From: Streptomyces sp. 7-21
GTDB taxonomy: Bacteria; Actinomycetota; Actinomycetes; Streptomycetales; Streptomycetaceae
NCBI RefSeq assembly: GCF_016741785.1
Contig: NZ_JAERRL010000016.1
Location: 1 to 64,000, forward strand
DNA length: 64,000 nt
Direction: 5' to 3'
Positions 21,655-30,666 of the stretch are shown one piece after another. How positions within the stretch are numbered: the first letter of the stretch is position 1; each line of letters starts with the position of its first letter. The notes below the pieces were generated by a model. It searched no databases, was not told where the DNA came from, and saw only the letters and a list, made by a program, of their open reading frames with translations. The translations under genes were made by a program, and so were the position numbers.

Positions 21655-21668
21655 TCTCGACGTCAAGA
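21655..21668. promoter_or_regulatory. Palindrome between tam and the MarR gene
   Basis: TCTCGACGTCAAGA is a 14-bp palindrome around GACGTC with a single mismatched pair. It lies 23 bases upstream of a TACACT -10 box (21691-21696) of the MarR gene, so it overlaps the -35 position, and just upstream of tam on the other strand. It looks like an autoregulatory MarR operator. Confidence 0.5.
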
Positions 21669-21703
21669 GACTTCATATCGACACAACTACTACACTGGTC
21701 TCT

Positions 21704-22201
21704 ATGGAGGACGAGGTCGATCGACTGGTGGCAGCCTGGCGGCGGGAGCGGCCCGACCTCGACGTCGAGCCGCTGGAGGTCCTCAGCCGCGTGAGCAGGC
21801 TGGCCCGGCACCTGGACCGGGCCCGTCGCCTCGTCTTCGCCGAGCACCGCCTGGAGCCCTGGGAGTTCGACGTGCTGACGGCGCTGCGCCGCGCCGGGAG
21901 CCCGTACCAGCTCTCCCCCGGCCAGCTCCTCACCCAGACCCTCGTCACCTCGGGGACGATGACCAACCGGATCGACCGGCTGGCCAAACGCGGCCTGGTC
22001 GAGCGGCTGCCCGATCCCTCCGACCGGCGCGGCGTCCTGGTCCGGCTCACCGGCTCCGGCAAGGAGCACGCCGACGCCGCGCTCGCCGGACTGCTGGCGC
22101 GGGAGCGGGAGCTGCTGAGCGATCTGACGGTCAGCCAGCGCCGTGACCTCGCCTCCCTGCTGCGCGTGCTGACCGCGCCGTTCGACAACACTCCGTCCTG
22201 A
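21704..22201 (+). CDS. MarR-family transcriptional regulator
   Basis: A 165-residue winged-helix regulator. The DNA-binding part is WEFDVLTALRRAG, LLTQTLVTSGTMTNRIDRLA and the wing KRGLVERLPDPSDRRGVLVRL. The ATG at 21704 lies 7 bases after TACACT, fitting a leaderless transcript; in-frame codons upstream overlap the tam start and lack family character. It is divergent from tam with a shared palindrome, so self-regulation and control of tam are likely. Confidence 0.9.
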   Translation: MEDEVDRLVAAWRRERPDLDVEPLEVLSRVSRLARHLDRARRLVFAEHRLEPWEFDVLTALRRAGSPYQLSPGQLLTQTLVTSGTMTNRIDRLAKRGLVERLPDPSDRRGVLVRLTGSGKEHADAALAGLLARERELLSDLTVSQRRDLASLLRVLTAPFDNTPS

Positions 22202-22441
22202 CGCCAGCACCAGGCCGCCCTCCCGCTTGACGCACCCCCGCCGCGGCCACGGCGCCGCCGGTCCGCCGGCCGCGTGCGTGCCGGGCGTCAGCCGGCCGCT
22301 GGCGCGGGCGCGGCAGGACCTCGCCCGCGCCAGGCGGCACGCCAGGCTGCCCCCGGCGGCGCGGACGCCTCCGTGAGGCCCACGGCGATGCCGCCGCAGG
22401 CCGGACGGCCGCAGCCGGAGCAGCGGCGCCGGCGCGGCCGG

Positions 22442-24046
22442 TCAGGCGGCCGGTGCGGCGCCCTCCCAGCCGGGGTCCACCACCGCCCAGAAGGCCTCCT
22501 TCGCCCGCAGCTGGTCGTCGAAGAGCAGCGGCGCGTCGTCACGGCCGCTGTCGTCGAGCCAGGTGTGGCCGTCCGAGAGCCCCCACAGCGTCACGGAGGT
22601 CACGTGCTCCTGGTACCGGTCGAACAGCTCGAACAGGGCGCGGTACTGCTGCGCCTGCGCGAGCAGCCGCTCGGCGGGCGGCTCGGGGAACGACTCGTCG
22701 GAGCTGGTGTAGACCGACACGTCCAGCTCGGTGATCTGCTGCTCGACGCCGAGCGGCACGAACGTCTCCAGCATCGCCTCCGCCTCGTCGGCCGACGGCC
22801 ACTCGACGTTGACGTGCGTCTGGTGGCCGACGCCGTGCACCGGCACGCCCTCGGCCCGCAGCTGGCGCACCAGCTCGTACAGGGCGTCACGCTTGGCGGG
22901 GACGTTGGTGTTGTAGTCGTTGATGAACAGCCGGGCGTCCGGGGCAGCCTCGTGGGCCACCCGGAAGGCGGTGCGGATGTAGTCGAGCCCGGCGATCTCG
23001 TACCACGGGCTGCGGCGCATCCCGTCGGGCTCGTTCTCGTCAATGACCTCGTTGACCACGTCCCACACCTCGATCCGGTCGCCGTACCGGCCGACGACGG
23101 CGCGGATGTGGGCCTCAAGCCGGTCCAGAAGCAGCTCCTTGTTCTCCTCGGTCGGCGTCATGGGCTGGCCGCTGGCGTCCTGGAACACCCAGTCGGGAGT
23201 CTGCTGGTGCCAGACCAGGGTGTGGCCGCGCACCGCCATGCCGTTCTCCTCGGCGAACTCCACGATGCGGTCGGCGTCGGCGAACCGGAAGTCGCCTTCG
23301 GCCGGTTCGGTGGCGTCCCACTTCAGGGCATTGCCGGGCGTCACCGAGCTGAAGTGCTTGGCCGCCAGCCGGGCGGGCTCCCCGTACAGGTCGGCCGGGC
23401 TGAGCGCGACGCCCACCGGGAACTGGTCGTACACGTCCTGCAGCGACGGGATGTCCGTCTCGATGGGCGGGTACGGCACGTAGGTGACGGAGACGTCATC
23501 GAGGTAGAAGCCGTCGGTGGCGGAGGCGGTCTCCAGGTACAGCGCGAGGTACTCGGCCTCGGCGGACAGCGTGAACGTGCCGGTGAGCCGCGTCCACTCG
23601 CCGTCGCTGACCTCCGCGCTGCCCGCCGTGTGGTAGGAGGGCGTGCCGTCGAGGTGCTGCTCGACGCTCACCCGGGCCGTGTCCGTGCCCGCGCCGCCGC
23701 TGGCCAGGCGCACCCAGGCGGTGATCGTGTACCGGTCGCCGGGGGTGAACGCGTCCGTCACCTCCAGGGCCGGGCCCTCCCAGGTCTGGGTCCTGCCGGT
23801 GACGGCGAGGCTGCCGGTGCCGCTGTGCGCGGTCTCGGTGGTGGGCGCCACGGTCTCGCCGCCGCGCGCGGCCCAGCCCTGGGCGGTGCCGTCCTCGAAG
23901 GCGGAGGAGACGATCTCAACGGGTTCCGGTTCCTGCGCGGCGCCGGTCCCCGCGGGCAGCACGGCGGCAAGCGCGGCGAGGGCCGCGGTGGCCGCCGCGA
24001 GCAGGGCGGAGCGCCGTCTGCGGGACGGCCGGGACAATGCGTGCAT
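22442..24046 (-). CDS. Secreted GH10 endo-1,4-beta-xylanase with CBM4/9-like module
   Basis: A 534-residue extracellular enzyme. Residues 1-37 are a signal peptide (RRRR, then a long Ala/Leu core, ending GTGAAQ). Residues about 45-190 form a carbohydrate-binding module of the CBM4/9 jelly-roll type (AFEDGTAQGWAARGG, FYLDDVSVTYV). Residues about 200-530 are the GH10 barrel: SSVTPGNALKWDATEP, GHTLVWHQQTPDW, acid/base E333 in WDVVNEV and nucleophile E440 in ITELDVS. Substrate is xylan; E. coli-type intracellular forms lack the signal. The ATG follows GGAAAGGA. A perfect CebR-type box lies 20 bases upstream. Confidence 0.95.
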   Translation of the reverse strand: MHALSRPSRRRRSALLAAATAALAALAAVLPAGTGAAQEPEPVEIVSSAFEDGTAQGWAARGGETVAPTTETAHSGTGSLAVTGRTQTWEGPALEVTDAFTPGDRYTITAWVRLASGGAGTDTARVSVEQHLDGTPSYHTAGSAEVSDGEWTRLTGTFTLSAEAEYLALYLETASATDGFYLDDVSVTYVPYPPIETDIPSLQDVYDQFPVGVALSPADLYGEPARLAAKHFSSVTPGNALKWDATEPAEGDFRFADADRIVEFAEENGMAVRGHTLVWHQQTPDWVFQDASGQPMTPTEENKELLLDRLEAHIRAVVGRYGDRIEVWDVVNEVIDENEPDGMRRSPWYEIAGLDYIRTAFRVAHEAAPDARLFINDYNTNVPAKRDALYELVRQLRAEGVPVHGVGHQTHVNVEWPSADEAEAMLETFVPLGVEQQITELDVSVYTSSDESFPEPPAERLLAQAQQYRALFELFDRYQEHVTSVTLWGLSDGHTWLDDSGRDDAPLLFDDQLRAKEAFWAVVDPGWEGAAPAA

Positions 24047-24065
24047 GCGCGATCCTTTCCGTGAT

Positions 24066-24079
24066 TGGGAGCGCTCCCA
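24066..24079 (-). promoter_or_regulatory. CebR-type operator upstream of the xylanase gene
   Basis: TGGGAGCGCTCCCA is a perfect 14-bp palindrome, identical to the consensus recognised by the LacI-family cellobiose-responsive repressor CebR in Streptomyces. It sits 20 bases upstream of the xylanase start, so repression lifted by cello-oligosaccharides is expected. The match is seen; the regulator is inferred from known biology. Confidence 0.85.
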
Positions 24080-24139
24080 CATTGCCATGTCCGCGACACA
24101 GTCAGCCAGAGCCGCGGAGCGTCTGAGACCATCGGCCGC

Positions 24140-24868
24140 ATGACCGCCGAGGACGCACCGCTCCCCCACGTGCTGCTGTCCTGCGCCATGTCGCTGGACG
24201 GCCGCATCGACGACACCTCGCCGCACCGGCTGGTGCTGTCGAACGAGGCGGACCTGGACCGGGTGGACGGGGTGCGGGCCGGGTGTGACGCGATCCTCGT
24301 CGGCGCGGGCACGGTGCGCCGCGACGACCCCCGGCTGGCGGTCCGGTCACCGGAACGGCGCGCGGCACGGGTGGCGAAGGGCCTGCCGCCGAGCCCGCTG
24401 CGGGTGGTGCTGTCCGCCCGGGGCGAGCTGGACGCCAGGGCACGGGTGTTCACCGACCCGCGCGGCGGCGCCACGGTGGTGTACTGCGCCGCGTCACGGG
24501 CCGCGGCGGCGCGGGAGCGGCTGGGGCACGCCGCCGAGGTGGTGGCCGCGGGCGAGCCGCCCGGGCTGCGGGCGGTGCTGGCCGACCTGGCGCGGCGCGG
24601 GGTGGCGCGGCTGATGGTCGAGGGCGGCAGCAGCGTCCACACCCGGTTCCTCGCGGCCGGCCTGGTGGACGAGCTCCACCTGGTCATCGCGCCGTTCCTG
24701 GTCGGCGACGCGGCGGCGCCGCGCTTCACCGGCCCGGCGGCGTTCCCGCAGGGGCCGCGGCGGCCCTTCCGGCTGGCCGGGGTGGAACAACTGGGGGACG
24801 TGGTGCTGCTGAGGTATCTGCGGCCGGGCGGCCCGCCCGGTAACGCCGCGGCGCCGCCCGCGGCGTGA
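24140..24868 (+). CDS. RibD C-terminal-domain reductase
   Basis: A 242-residue NADPH-dependent reductase of the RibD_C/dihydrofolate-reductase-like fold. Motifs are LLSCAMSLDGRIDD at the start, GCDAILVGAGTVRRDDPRL, LMVEGGSSVHTRFLAAGLVD, and LHLVIAPFLVGD. In riboflavin synthesis this domain reduces the ribosyl side chain of the deaminated pyrimidine. A separate deaminase gene lies 77 bases downstream, so the pair resembles a split RibD. ATG at 24140 fits the family start. Which pathway the pair serves is not shown. Confidence 0.85.
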   Translation: MTAEDAPLPHVLLSCAMSLDGRIDDTSPHRLVLSNEADLDRVDGVRAGCDAILVGAGTVRRDDPRLAVRSPERRAARVAKGLPPSPLRVVLSARGELDARARVFTDPRGGATVVYCAASRAAAARERLGHAAEVVAAGEPPGLRAVLADLARRGVARLMVEGGSSVHTRFLAAGLVDELHLVIAPFLVGDAAAPRFTGPAAFPQGPRRPFRLAGVEQLGDVVLLRYLRPGGPPGNAAAPPAA

Positions 24869-24897
24869 CGTCCCGTACCCGATCGACAGGAGCATCG

Positions 24898-24948
24898 ATG
24901 GCCAGAACTGCCAGGGACCCGGCGCCTGCGGCGGGAGCCGCCCGGTGA
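24898..24948 (+). CDS. Possible 16-residue leader peptide before the deaminase gene
   Basis: ATG at 24898 has a well-placed AGGAG 5 bases upstream and opens MARTARDPAPAAGAAR, whose TGA overlaps the GTG of the deaminase gene by four bases (GTGA). This is the layout of translational coupling. It may be a real leader or a chance frame; a GGGAG nearer the GTG could also serve the deaminase directly. Confidence 0.35.
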   Translation: MARTARDPAPAAGAAR

Positions 24949-25394
24949 GCGCGGCCGGCGACGCGCGCTGGCTGCGGGAGGCGATCGCGCTGTCGCGGTC
25001 GTGCCCGCCGTCGCGGACGGCGTTCTCCGTGGGCGCGGTGGTCGTCGGGGCCGGCGGCACGGTGCTGGCGACGGGATACTCGCGGGAGACGAGCCCGCAC
25101 GACCACGCCGAGGAGGCCGCGCTCGGCAAGCTGGCGCCCGGCGATCCCCGGCTGCGCACGGCGACGCTCTACAGCTCGCTGGAGCCGTGCACCCGCCGCG
25201 CCTCCCGGCCGGTCTCCTGCACGCAGCTGATCCTGGCGGCGGGCATCCCCGAGGTCGTCTTCGCCTGGCGGGAGCCGCTGCTGTTCGCCGACTGCGACGG
25301 CGCCGAGCGGCTGCGCGCGGCGGGCGTGGCGGTGCGGGAGGTCCCCGGGCTGTCCGGCGGGGTGCGCGAGGTCAACGCGCACCTGCTGCGGTAG
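24945..25394 (+). CDS. CMP/dCMP-type deaminase, RibD N-terminal-like
   Basis: A 149-residue zinc deaminase. The active site reads HDHAEEAALGKL (zinc His and catalytic Glu in HAE) and PCTRRASRPVSC, a C-x8-C pair as in riboflavin-type deaminases, rather than the C-x2-C of cytidine deaminases. The N-terminal part LREAIALSRSCPPSRTAFSVGAVVV is typical. Together with the reductase at 24140-24868 it would supply both RibD activities from separate polypeptides. The GTG start follows GGGAG and overlaps the stop of a tiny upstream frame. Confidence 0.85.
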   Translation: MSAAGDARWLREAIALSRSCPPSRTAFSVGAVVVGAGGTVLATGYSRETSPHDHAEEAALGKLAPGDPRLRTATLYSSLEPCTRRASRPVSCTQLILAAGIPEVVFAWREPLLFADCDGAERLRAAGVAVREVPGLSGGVREVNAHLLR

Positions 25395-25403
25395 CGGGGC
25401 CGG

Positions 25404-25613
25404 TCAGCGGCGGGGGGCTCTCCAGCCGCCGGTCTTGATGGCGGTCAGGAACGCCCCCAGGCGCGGCGCGGTGGTGGTGAGGACGGTGGCGGGGTCGCCG
25501 CTCTCGCGCAGGGCGAGCCAGGTGCCGCGGCGGGCCAGTTCGACGCCGGGGCCTGGCTCGCCGCCGTCGGGGCCGCGGGCCCGCTGCCAGGGGGTGACGC
25601 GTGTCGCTGCCAT
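25404..25613 (-). CDS. DUF397 protein
   Basis: A 69-residue protein of the DUF397 family, small actinobacterial proteins usually paired with XRE-type (BldB/AbaA-cluster-like) regulators. It shows GVELARRGTWLALRESGDP and APRLGAFLTAIKTGGW. No helix-turn-helix partner gene adjoins it, which is unusual. The start ATG overlaps no other gene. Confidence 0.75.
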   Translation of the reverse strand: MAATRVTPWQRARGPDGGEPGPGVELARRGTWLALRESGDPATVLTTTAPRLGAFLTAIKTGGWRAPRR

Positions 25614-25710
25614 CGTGCTGTCCCTTCAGCCGCCGGCTCGGCGCGGGGCGCAGGCCCTCCCCCGCGGTCCCGCGAGTGTAGTGACGCGGCCGGGCGCCGT
25701 GGTGCGGCGG

Positions 25711-26268
25711 TCACCGCTCGCGGGCGCGGTCGTCGTAGACCAGCAGCCCGTCGTCGCGCAGGCGCGCGCCGGGGGTGGGCCGGTGCGGGGCGAGGCGGCC
25801 GTCGTGCGTCAGGTGGTGCACCGGGACGCCCCGGGCCAGCACCGCGGCATCGGCGATCAGCCGCCGGTGGCAGCGCCACCAGACGGTCTCGGCGCACATC
25901 ACGGCCGTGGTGGTGCCGCGCGCCTGCTCCAGCAGCCGGTCCAGGGCGGCGCGGAACTCCGGGGTGCGCATGTGGGCGGCGTAGCCGCGGAAGGAGTCGT
26001 TGCGCCAGACGGTGTCGGGCGAGCCGGGCGGCGGCCGGCGGAAGCCGCCGAGCGCGGGCTCCCAGCGGTAGCCGATGCCGGCGGCGGGCAGCCAGTGCGC
26101 GAGCGCCTCGCGCCGGGCGTCCGGGTTGCGGCGGCTGCTGGGGACCGTGCGCACGTCGACCACGGCCCCGGCGCCGGCCTGGCGCAGCAGCCGGGTCAGC
26201 TCGGCGCGGGGCGCGGTGCCGTGCCCGAACGTGAGCAGGGGGCGCGGTGGCTCCGGCACGGTGTTCAC
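25711..26268 (-). CDS. DUF488 family protein
   Basis: A 185-residue protein of the DUF488 family. Characteristic motifs are LLTFGHGTAPRAELTRLL, VVDVRTVPSSRRNPDAR, WEPALGGFR and the Cys-containing AVMCAETVWWRCHRRLIAD. The function of the family is not established; a nucleic-acid-related or redox role has been proposed from the conserved Cys and basic residues. It starts with ATG and ends 97 bases before the DUF397 gene on the same strand. Confidence 0.85.
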   Translation of the reverse strand: MNTVPEPPRPLLTFGHGTAPRAELTRLLRQAGAGAVVDVRTVPSSRRNPDARREALAHWLPAAGIGYRWEPALGGFRRPPPGSPDTVWRNDSFRGYAAHMRTPEFRAALDRLLEQARGTTTAVMCAETVWWRCHRRLIADAAVLARGVPVHHLTHDGRLAPHRPTPGARLRDDGLLVYDDRARER

Positions 26269-26325
26269 CTCCCGGCCCGCTCGTCCGTCCTCGCCGGGCG
26301 GGCGGGTACCCGCCGGCCCGGCGAG

Positions 26326-26979
26326 TCAGTCAGCCGGGGGCACGCCCGCGCGGCGCGCGACGGCCACGGCGGCGAGGGTGGAGTGGACGCCGAGCTTGCC
26401 GAGGACGTTCTGCATGTGGGTGCGGACGGTGTGCGGCGACAGCTGGAGCCGCTCGGCGACGGCCTTGCGCCCCAGGCCCGCAAGCATGCAGCGCAGCACC
26501 TCGAGTTCGCGCGGGGTGAGGGCGGACACCAGGCGCTGCTGCTCGTCGCGGTGGCGACGCTCGCGGACCAGCTCGGCGAGCACGCCGGTGAGCAGCGCGG
26601 GCGGCACGTGGGTCTCGTCGCGGAGCACGCCGCGCACGACGTGCAGCAGCCGGATCAGGGAGCTGTCCTTGGCCACCCAGCCCCGGGCGCCGGCCGCGAG
26701 CAGGCGTGCGGCCTCGGCGGGGTCGTCGCGTGCGGCCAGCACGACGGGGCGCAGCGCGGGGAAACGTTCCCGCACCAGCGGCAGCAGCGGCGGGTCGGCG
26801 GCGCTGAGCCCCGCGTCCAGCAGCAGCACGTCGAAGGGGGAGCGTTCGAGGAGCTGGACGGCGGCCGGCACGGTGCCCGCGGCGCTGGCCTCCACGTCCT
26901 GTTCGGCCGCGAGCGCGGTCGCGAGCGACTCGGCGAAGATGCGGTGCTCGTCGGCCACGAGCACCCGGATGCGTTCCAC
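26326..26979 (-). CDS. NarL/LuxR-type response regulator downstream of galK
   Basis: A 217-residue orphan response regulator. The receiver keeps the acidic pair (D10, E11), phosphoacceptor D55 in VLLLDAGLS and K104. The C-terminal LuxR helix-turn-helix reads SALTPRELEVLRCMLAGLGR, KAVAERLQLSPHTVRTHMQN and VLGKLGVHSTLAAV. The GTG at 26979 has GAAGGGG upstream; the open frame continues upstream but without family character. No histidine kinase is nearby. A related regulator lies on the other side of the gal operon (30667-31359). Confidence 0.85.
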   Translation of the reverse strand: MERIRVLVADEHRIFAESLATALAAEQDVEASAAGTVPAAVQLLERSPFDVLLLDAGLSAADPPLLPLVRERFPALRPVVLAARDDPAEAARLLAAGARGWVAKDSSLIRLLHVVRGVLRDETHVPPALLTGVLAELVRERRHRDEQQRLVSALTPRELEVLRCMLAGLGRKAVAERLQLSPHTVRTHMQNVLGKLGVHSTLAAVAVARRAGVPPAD

Positions 26980-27320
26980 AGCGGCCCCTTCGGACACTTG
27001 GAATCGAACCTGGCGGCAGTGCTGAGGCGCAGTGTCGGGGCGCGGGTGCGCGGCGGCGGCCGGTGGAGCGTGCTGACCGCCGCGTGGTCGCGGGCTCGGT
27101 GGGCGCGGCGCCGTCCGGACCGGACTCCGGCGGAGGCCCGCACGGCCGCCGCCGCACGGCGCCGGTGCCGTGCCGGGCGTCGCACGCACCCACCTGTCTC
27201 GCCCCCTGATCAGCACCGGCCCCCACCGGTGCTGGGCAGTCCTCAGCCTACGTCCGGGGCACGGCCGGGGAAGGGTTTTCCAGAAAGTAGGCGTATCGAT
27301 AAAGTCACAGTGCTAATTGG
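26980..27320. other. Intergenic region between galK and the LuxR regulator
   Basis: About 340 bases with no convincing gene. It holds an AT-richer stretch near 27275-27320 (around GTATCGATAAAGTCACAG), unusual for this DNA and the likely promoter area for the leftward regulator. No hairpin was recognised directly after galK. Confidence 0.5.
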
Positions 27321-28465
<1,145 letters not shown>

Positions 28466-28469
<4 letters not shown>

Positions 28470-29497
28470 TTGGTGCCGTCCTTGGTCTCGTGGGCGCGCT
28501 GGGCGAACTCCCAGGCGTCGGCGATGATGCCGGTCAGGTCCGCGCGGCTGGGGCGCCAGCCGAGGCGTTCGCGGGCGCGGTCGGAGGAGGCGACGAGCAC
28601 GGCGGGGTCACCGGGCCGCCGGTCCGCGGCGGTCTCGGGGATGGGGTGGCCGGTGACCTGGCGGGCGGCGTCGATGACCTCGCGGACGGAGAAGCCGTTG
28701 CCGTTGCCGAGGTTGCAGACCAGGTGCTCGCCGGGGGCGGCGGCCGCCAGCGCCAGCAGGTGGGCCTCGGCGAGGTCGTCCACGTGGATGTAGTCGCGCA
28801 CGCAGGTGCCGTCGGGGGTGGGGTAGTCGGTGCCGAAGACGCTGATGGTCTCGCGGCGGCCCTGGGCGACCTGGAGCACGAGCGGGATCAGGTGGCTCTC
28901 CGGGTCGTGGCGCTCGCCGAGCGCGCCGCGCCGCCCGCCGGTGTGGGCGCCCGCCACGTTGAAGTAGCGCAGGGACACGGCGGCGAGGCCGTGGGCGGCG
29001 CACTCGCTGGCGATCATGTGGTCGACGGCGAGCTTGGAGGCGCCGTAGGGATTGGTGGGCGCGGTAGGGGCGTCCTCGGTCAGCGGTGTGGTTACGGGCT
29101 CGCCGTAGACGGCGGCGGTGGACGAGAAGACGAGGGTGCGCACGCCCGCCTCGCGCATGGCCGCGAGCAGCTCCATGGTGCCGCCGACGTTGTTGCGCCA
29201 GTACTTCTCCGGCCTGGTGACCGACTCGCCGACCTGGGAGGAGGCGGCGAAGTGCAGGACGGCGTCGTAGGAGCCGTCCAGCCAGCGGGCGGCGTCCTGC
29301 ACGCGGCCCTCGATGAAGGCGGCGCCCTCGGGGACGCCCTCGGCGAAGCCGGTGGACAGGTCGTCCAGGACGGTCACCTGGTGCCCGGCGTCGAGCAGGT
29401 GCGCCGCGACGGTGCCGCCGACGTACCCGGCGCCGCCGGTGACGAGGTACTTCCCGCCGCCGGGCCGTCCGGAACGCTGCGTGATCGGTGTGGTCAT
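28466..29497 (-). CDS. galE: UDP-glucose 4-epimerase
   Basis: A 343-residue NAD-dependent short-chain dehydrogenase interconverting UDP-galactose and UDP-glucose. It has the Rossmann motif YLVTGGAGYVGGTVAAHLL, the DDLSTG nucleotide pocket and the catalytic YxxxK as NPYGASKLAVDHM. PTPDGTCVRDYIHVDDLAEA is also typical. The ATG overlaps the galT stop in an ATGA, and its own stop overlaps galK. N-terminal extension of about 15 residues before the Rossmann strand. Confidence 0.96.
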
Positions 29498-30546
29498 GCG
29501 CCGCTCGCCACCTCTCGTAGCCGGCCGGCCGCGGCCTCCGGCAGGACGTCACTGACAAAGGCACCCATCCCCGACTCCGACCCGGCCAGGTACTTGAGCT
29601 TGCCGGGGCTGCGGCGGATGGTGAACAGCTCCAGGTGGAGCGCGAAGTCCTCGCGCGTCTCCTCGGCGAGGGAGAACGGCGCCTGGTGCCAGCCCGAAAT
29701 ATACGGTGTGCGCGGCTGGTCAGGCCCGAATATCCGGTCAAAGCGCCGCAGCAGCTCAAGGTAGACGGCGGGGAACGCGGCGCGCTCGGCGTCGCTGAGC
29801 GCGCGCAGGTCGGGCAGGCGGCGCTTGGGGTACAGGTGCACCTCGTAGGGCCAGCGGGCGGCGTACGGGACGAACGCCGTCCAGTGGTCGGTGTCGAGCA
29901 CGATGCGGCGGCCGTCGGCGCGTTCGCGCTCCAGCAGCTCGTCGAAGAGGTTGCGGCCCGTGCGCGCCCGGTGCGCGGCCACGGCGTCGAGCATGCGCTG
30001 GGTGTGGGGCGTGATGTACGGGTAGCCGTAGATCTGCCCGTGGGGGTGGGCCAGCGTCACGCCGATCTCCACGCCGCGGTTCTCGAAGCAGTAGACCTGC
30101 TGGACGCCGGGGTGACCGGCCAGCTCGGCGGTGCGGTCGGTCCAGGCGCCGAGGACGAGGGCGGCCTGGTCCTCGGTGAGGTCGGCGAACGAGGCGTCGT
30201 GGTCGGGGGTGAAGCAGACCACCTCGCAGCGCCCGGCGTCGCCGCTGAAGGAGGGGAAGCGGTTCTCGAAGACCACGACCTCGTAGGAGTCAGCGGGGAT
30301 CTCGCTGGGCCTGCCCTCGCGCGACGGGCACAGCGGGCACTGGTCGGCGGGCGGGTGGTAGGTGCGGCCCTGGCGGTGGGCGGCGTAGCCGACGCGCTCG
30401 CCGAGCAGGGGGTTGTAGCGGATCTGGGAGGAGTGCGTGGCCGCGGGCAGCGGCCGGGTGTCGGCCTGGTCGCGCGCGGCGCCGTCCTGGGAGTCGTAGT
30501 AGATGAGCTCGCGCCCGTCCGCCAGGCGGATCATCGTCTTCTTCAT
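29494..30546 (-). CDS. galT: Galactose-1-phosphate uridylyltransferase
   Basis: A 350-residue enzyme moving UMP from UDP-glucose to galactose-1-phosphate. The active-site motif LAHPHGQIYGYPY holds the nucleophilic His. Other features are the zinc-site CPLCPSREGRPSE, FENRFPSFS and a C-terminal ISGWHQAPFSLAEETRED. ATG at 30546 (MKKTMIRLADGREL) follows GAGGG and is preferred over an upstream frame start at 30600 that runs into the promoter repeats. First gene of galTEK. Confidence 0.96.
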   Translation of the reverse strand: MKKTMIRLADGRELIYYDSQDGAARDQADTRPLPAATHSSQIRYNPLLGERVGYAAHRQGRTYHPPADQCPLCPSREGRPSEIPADSYEVVVFENRFPSFSGDAGRCEVVCFTPDHDASFADLTEDQAALVLGAWTDRTAELAGHPGVQQVYCFENRGVEIGVTLAHPHGQIYGYPYITPHTQRMLDAVAAHRARTGRNLFDELLERERADGRRIVLDTDHWTAFVPYAARWPYEVHLYPKRRLPDLRALSDAERAAFPAVYLELLRRFDRIFGPDQPRTPYISGWHQAPFSLAEETREDFALHLELFTIRRSPGKLKYLAGSESGMGAFVSDVLPEAAAGRLREVASGA

Positions 30547-30586
30547 GCGGCCCTCGTCATTCCCAGCCTCACCAGTTCCGCTACAG

Positions 30587-30616
30587 TCAAACATATTCAA
30601 ACATAATGAAGCATAC
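30587..30616 (-). promoter_or_regulatory. Three phased 10-bp repeats in the gal promoter region
   Basis: On the plus strand TCAAACATAT (30587), TCAAACATAA (30597) and the degenerate TGAAGCATAC (30607) follow one another at 10-base steps, one helical turn. The tract is AT-rich in GC-rich surroundings and starts 41 bases upstream of galT. Direct repeats are known in the galP1 region of Streptomyces; whether these are the same sites was not checked. Confidence 0.6.
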
Positions 30617-30666
30617 AGGCACGCGGTTCGTCAATGGGCCTGCACCGGGCCGGGTTTGGGGCCGGT

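Noticed and set aside
21026..21703. Upstream extension of the MarR frame
   Set aside because: It is antisense to tam; the ATG at 21704 with TACACT 7 bases upstream gives the family-typical protein.
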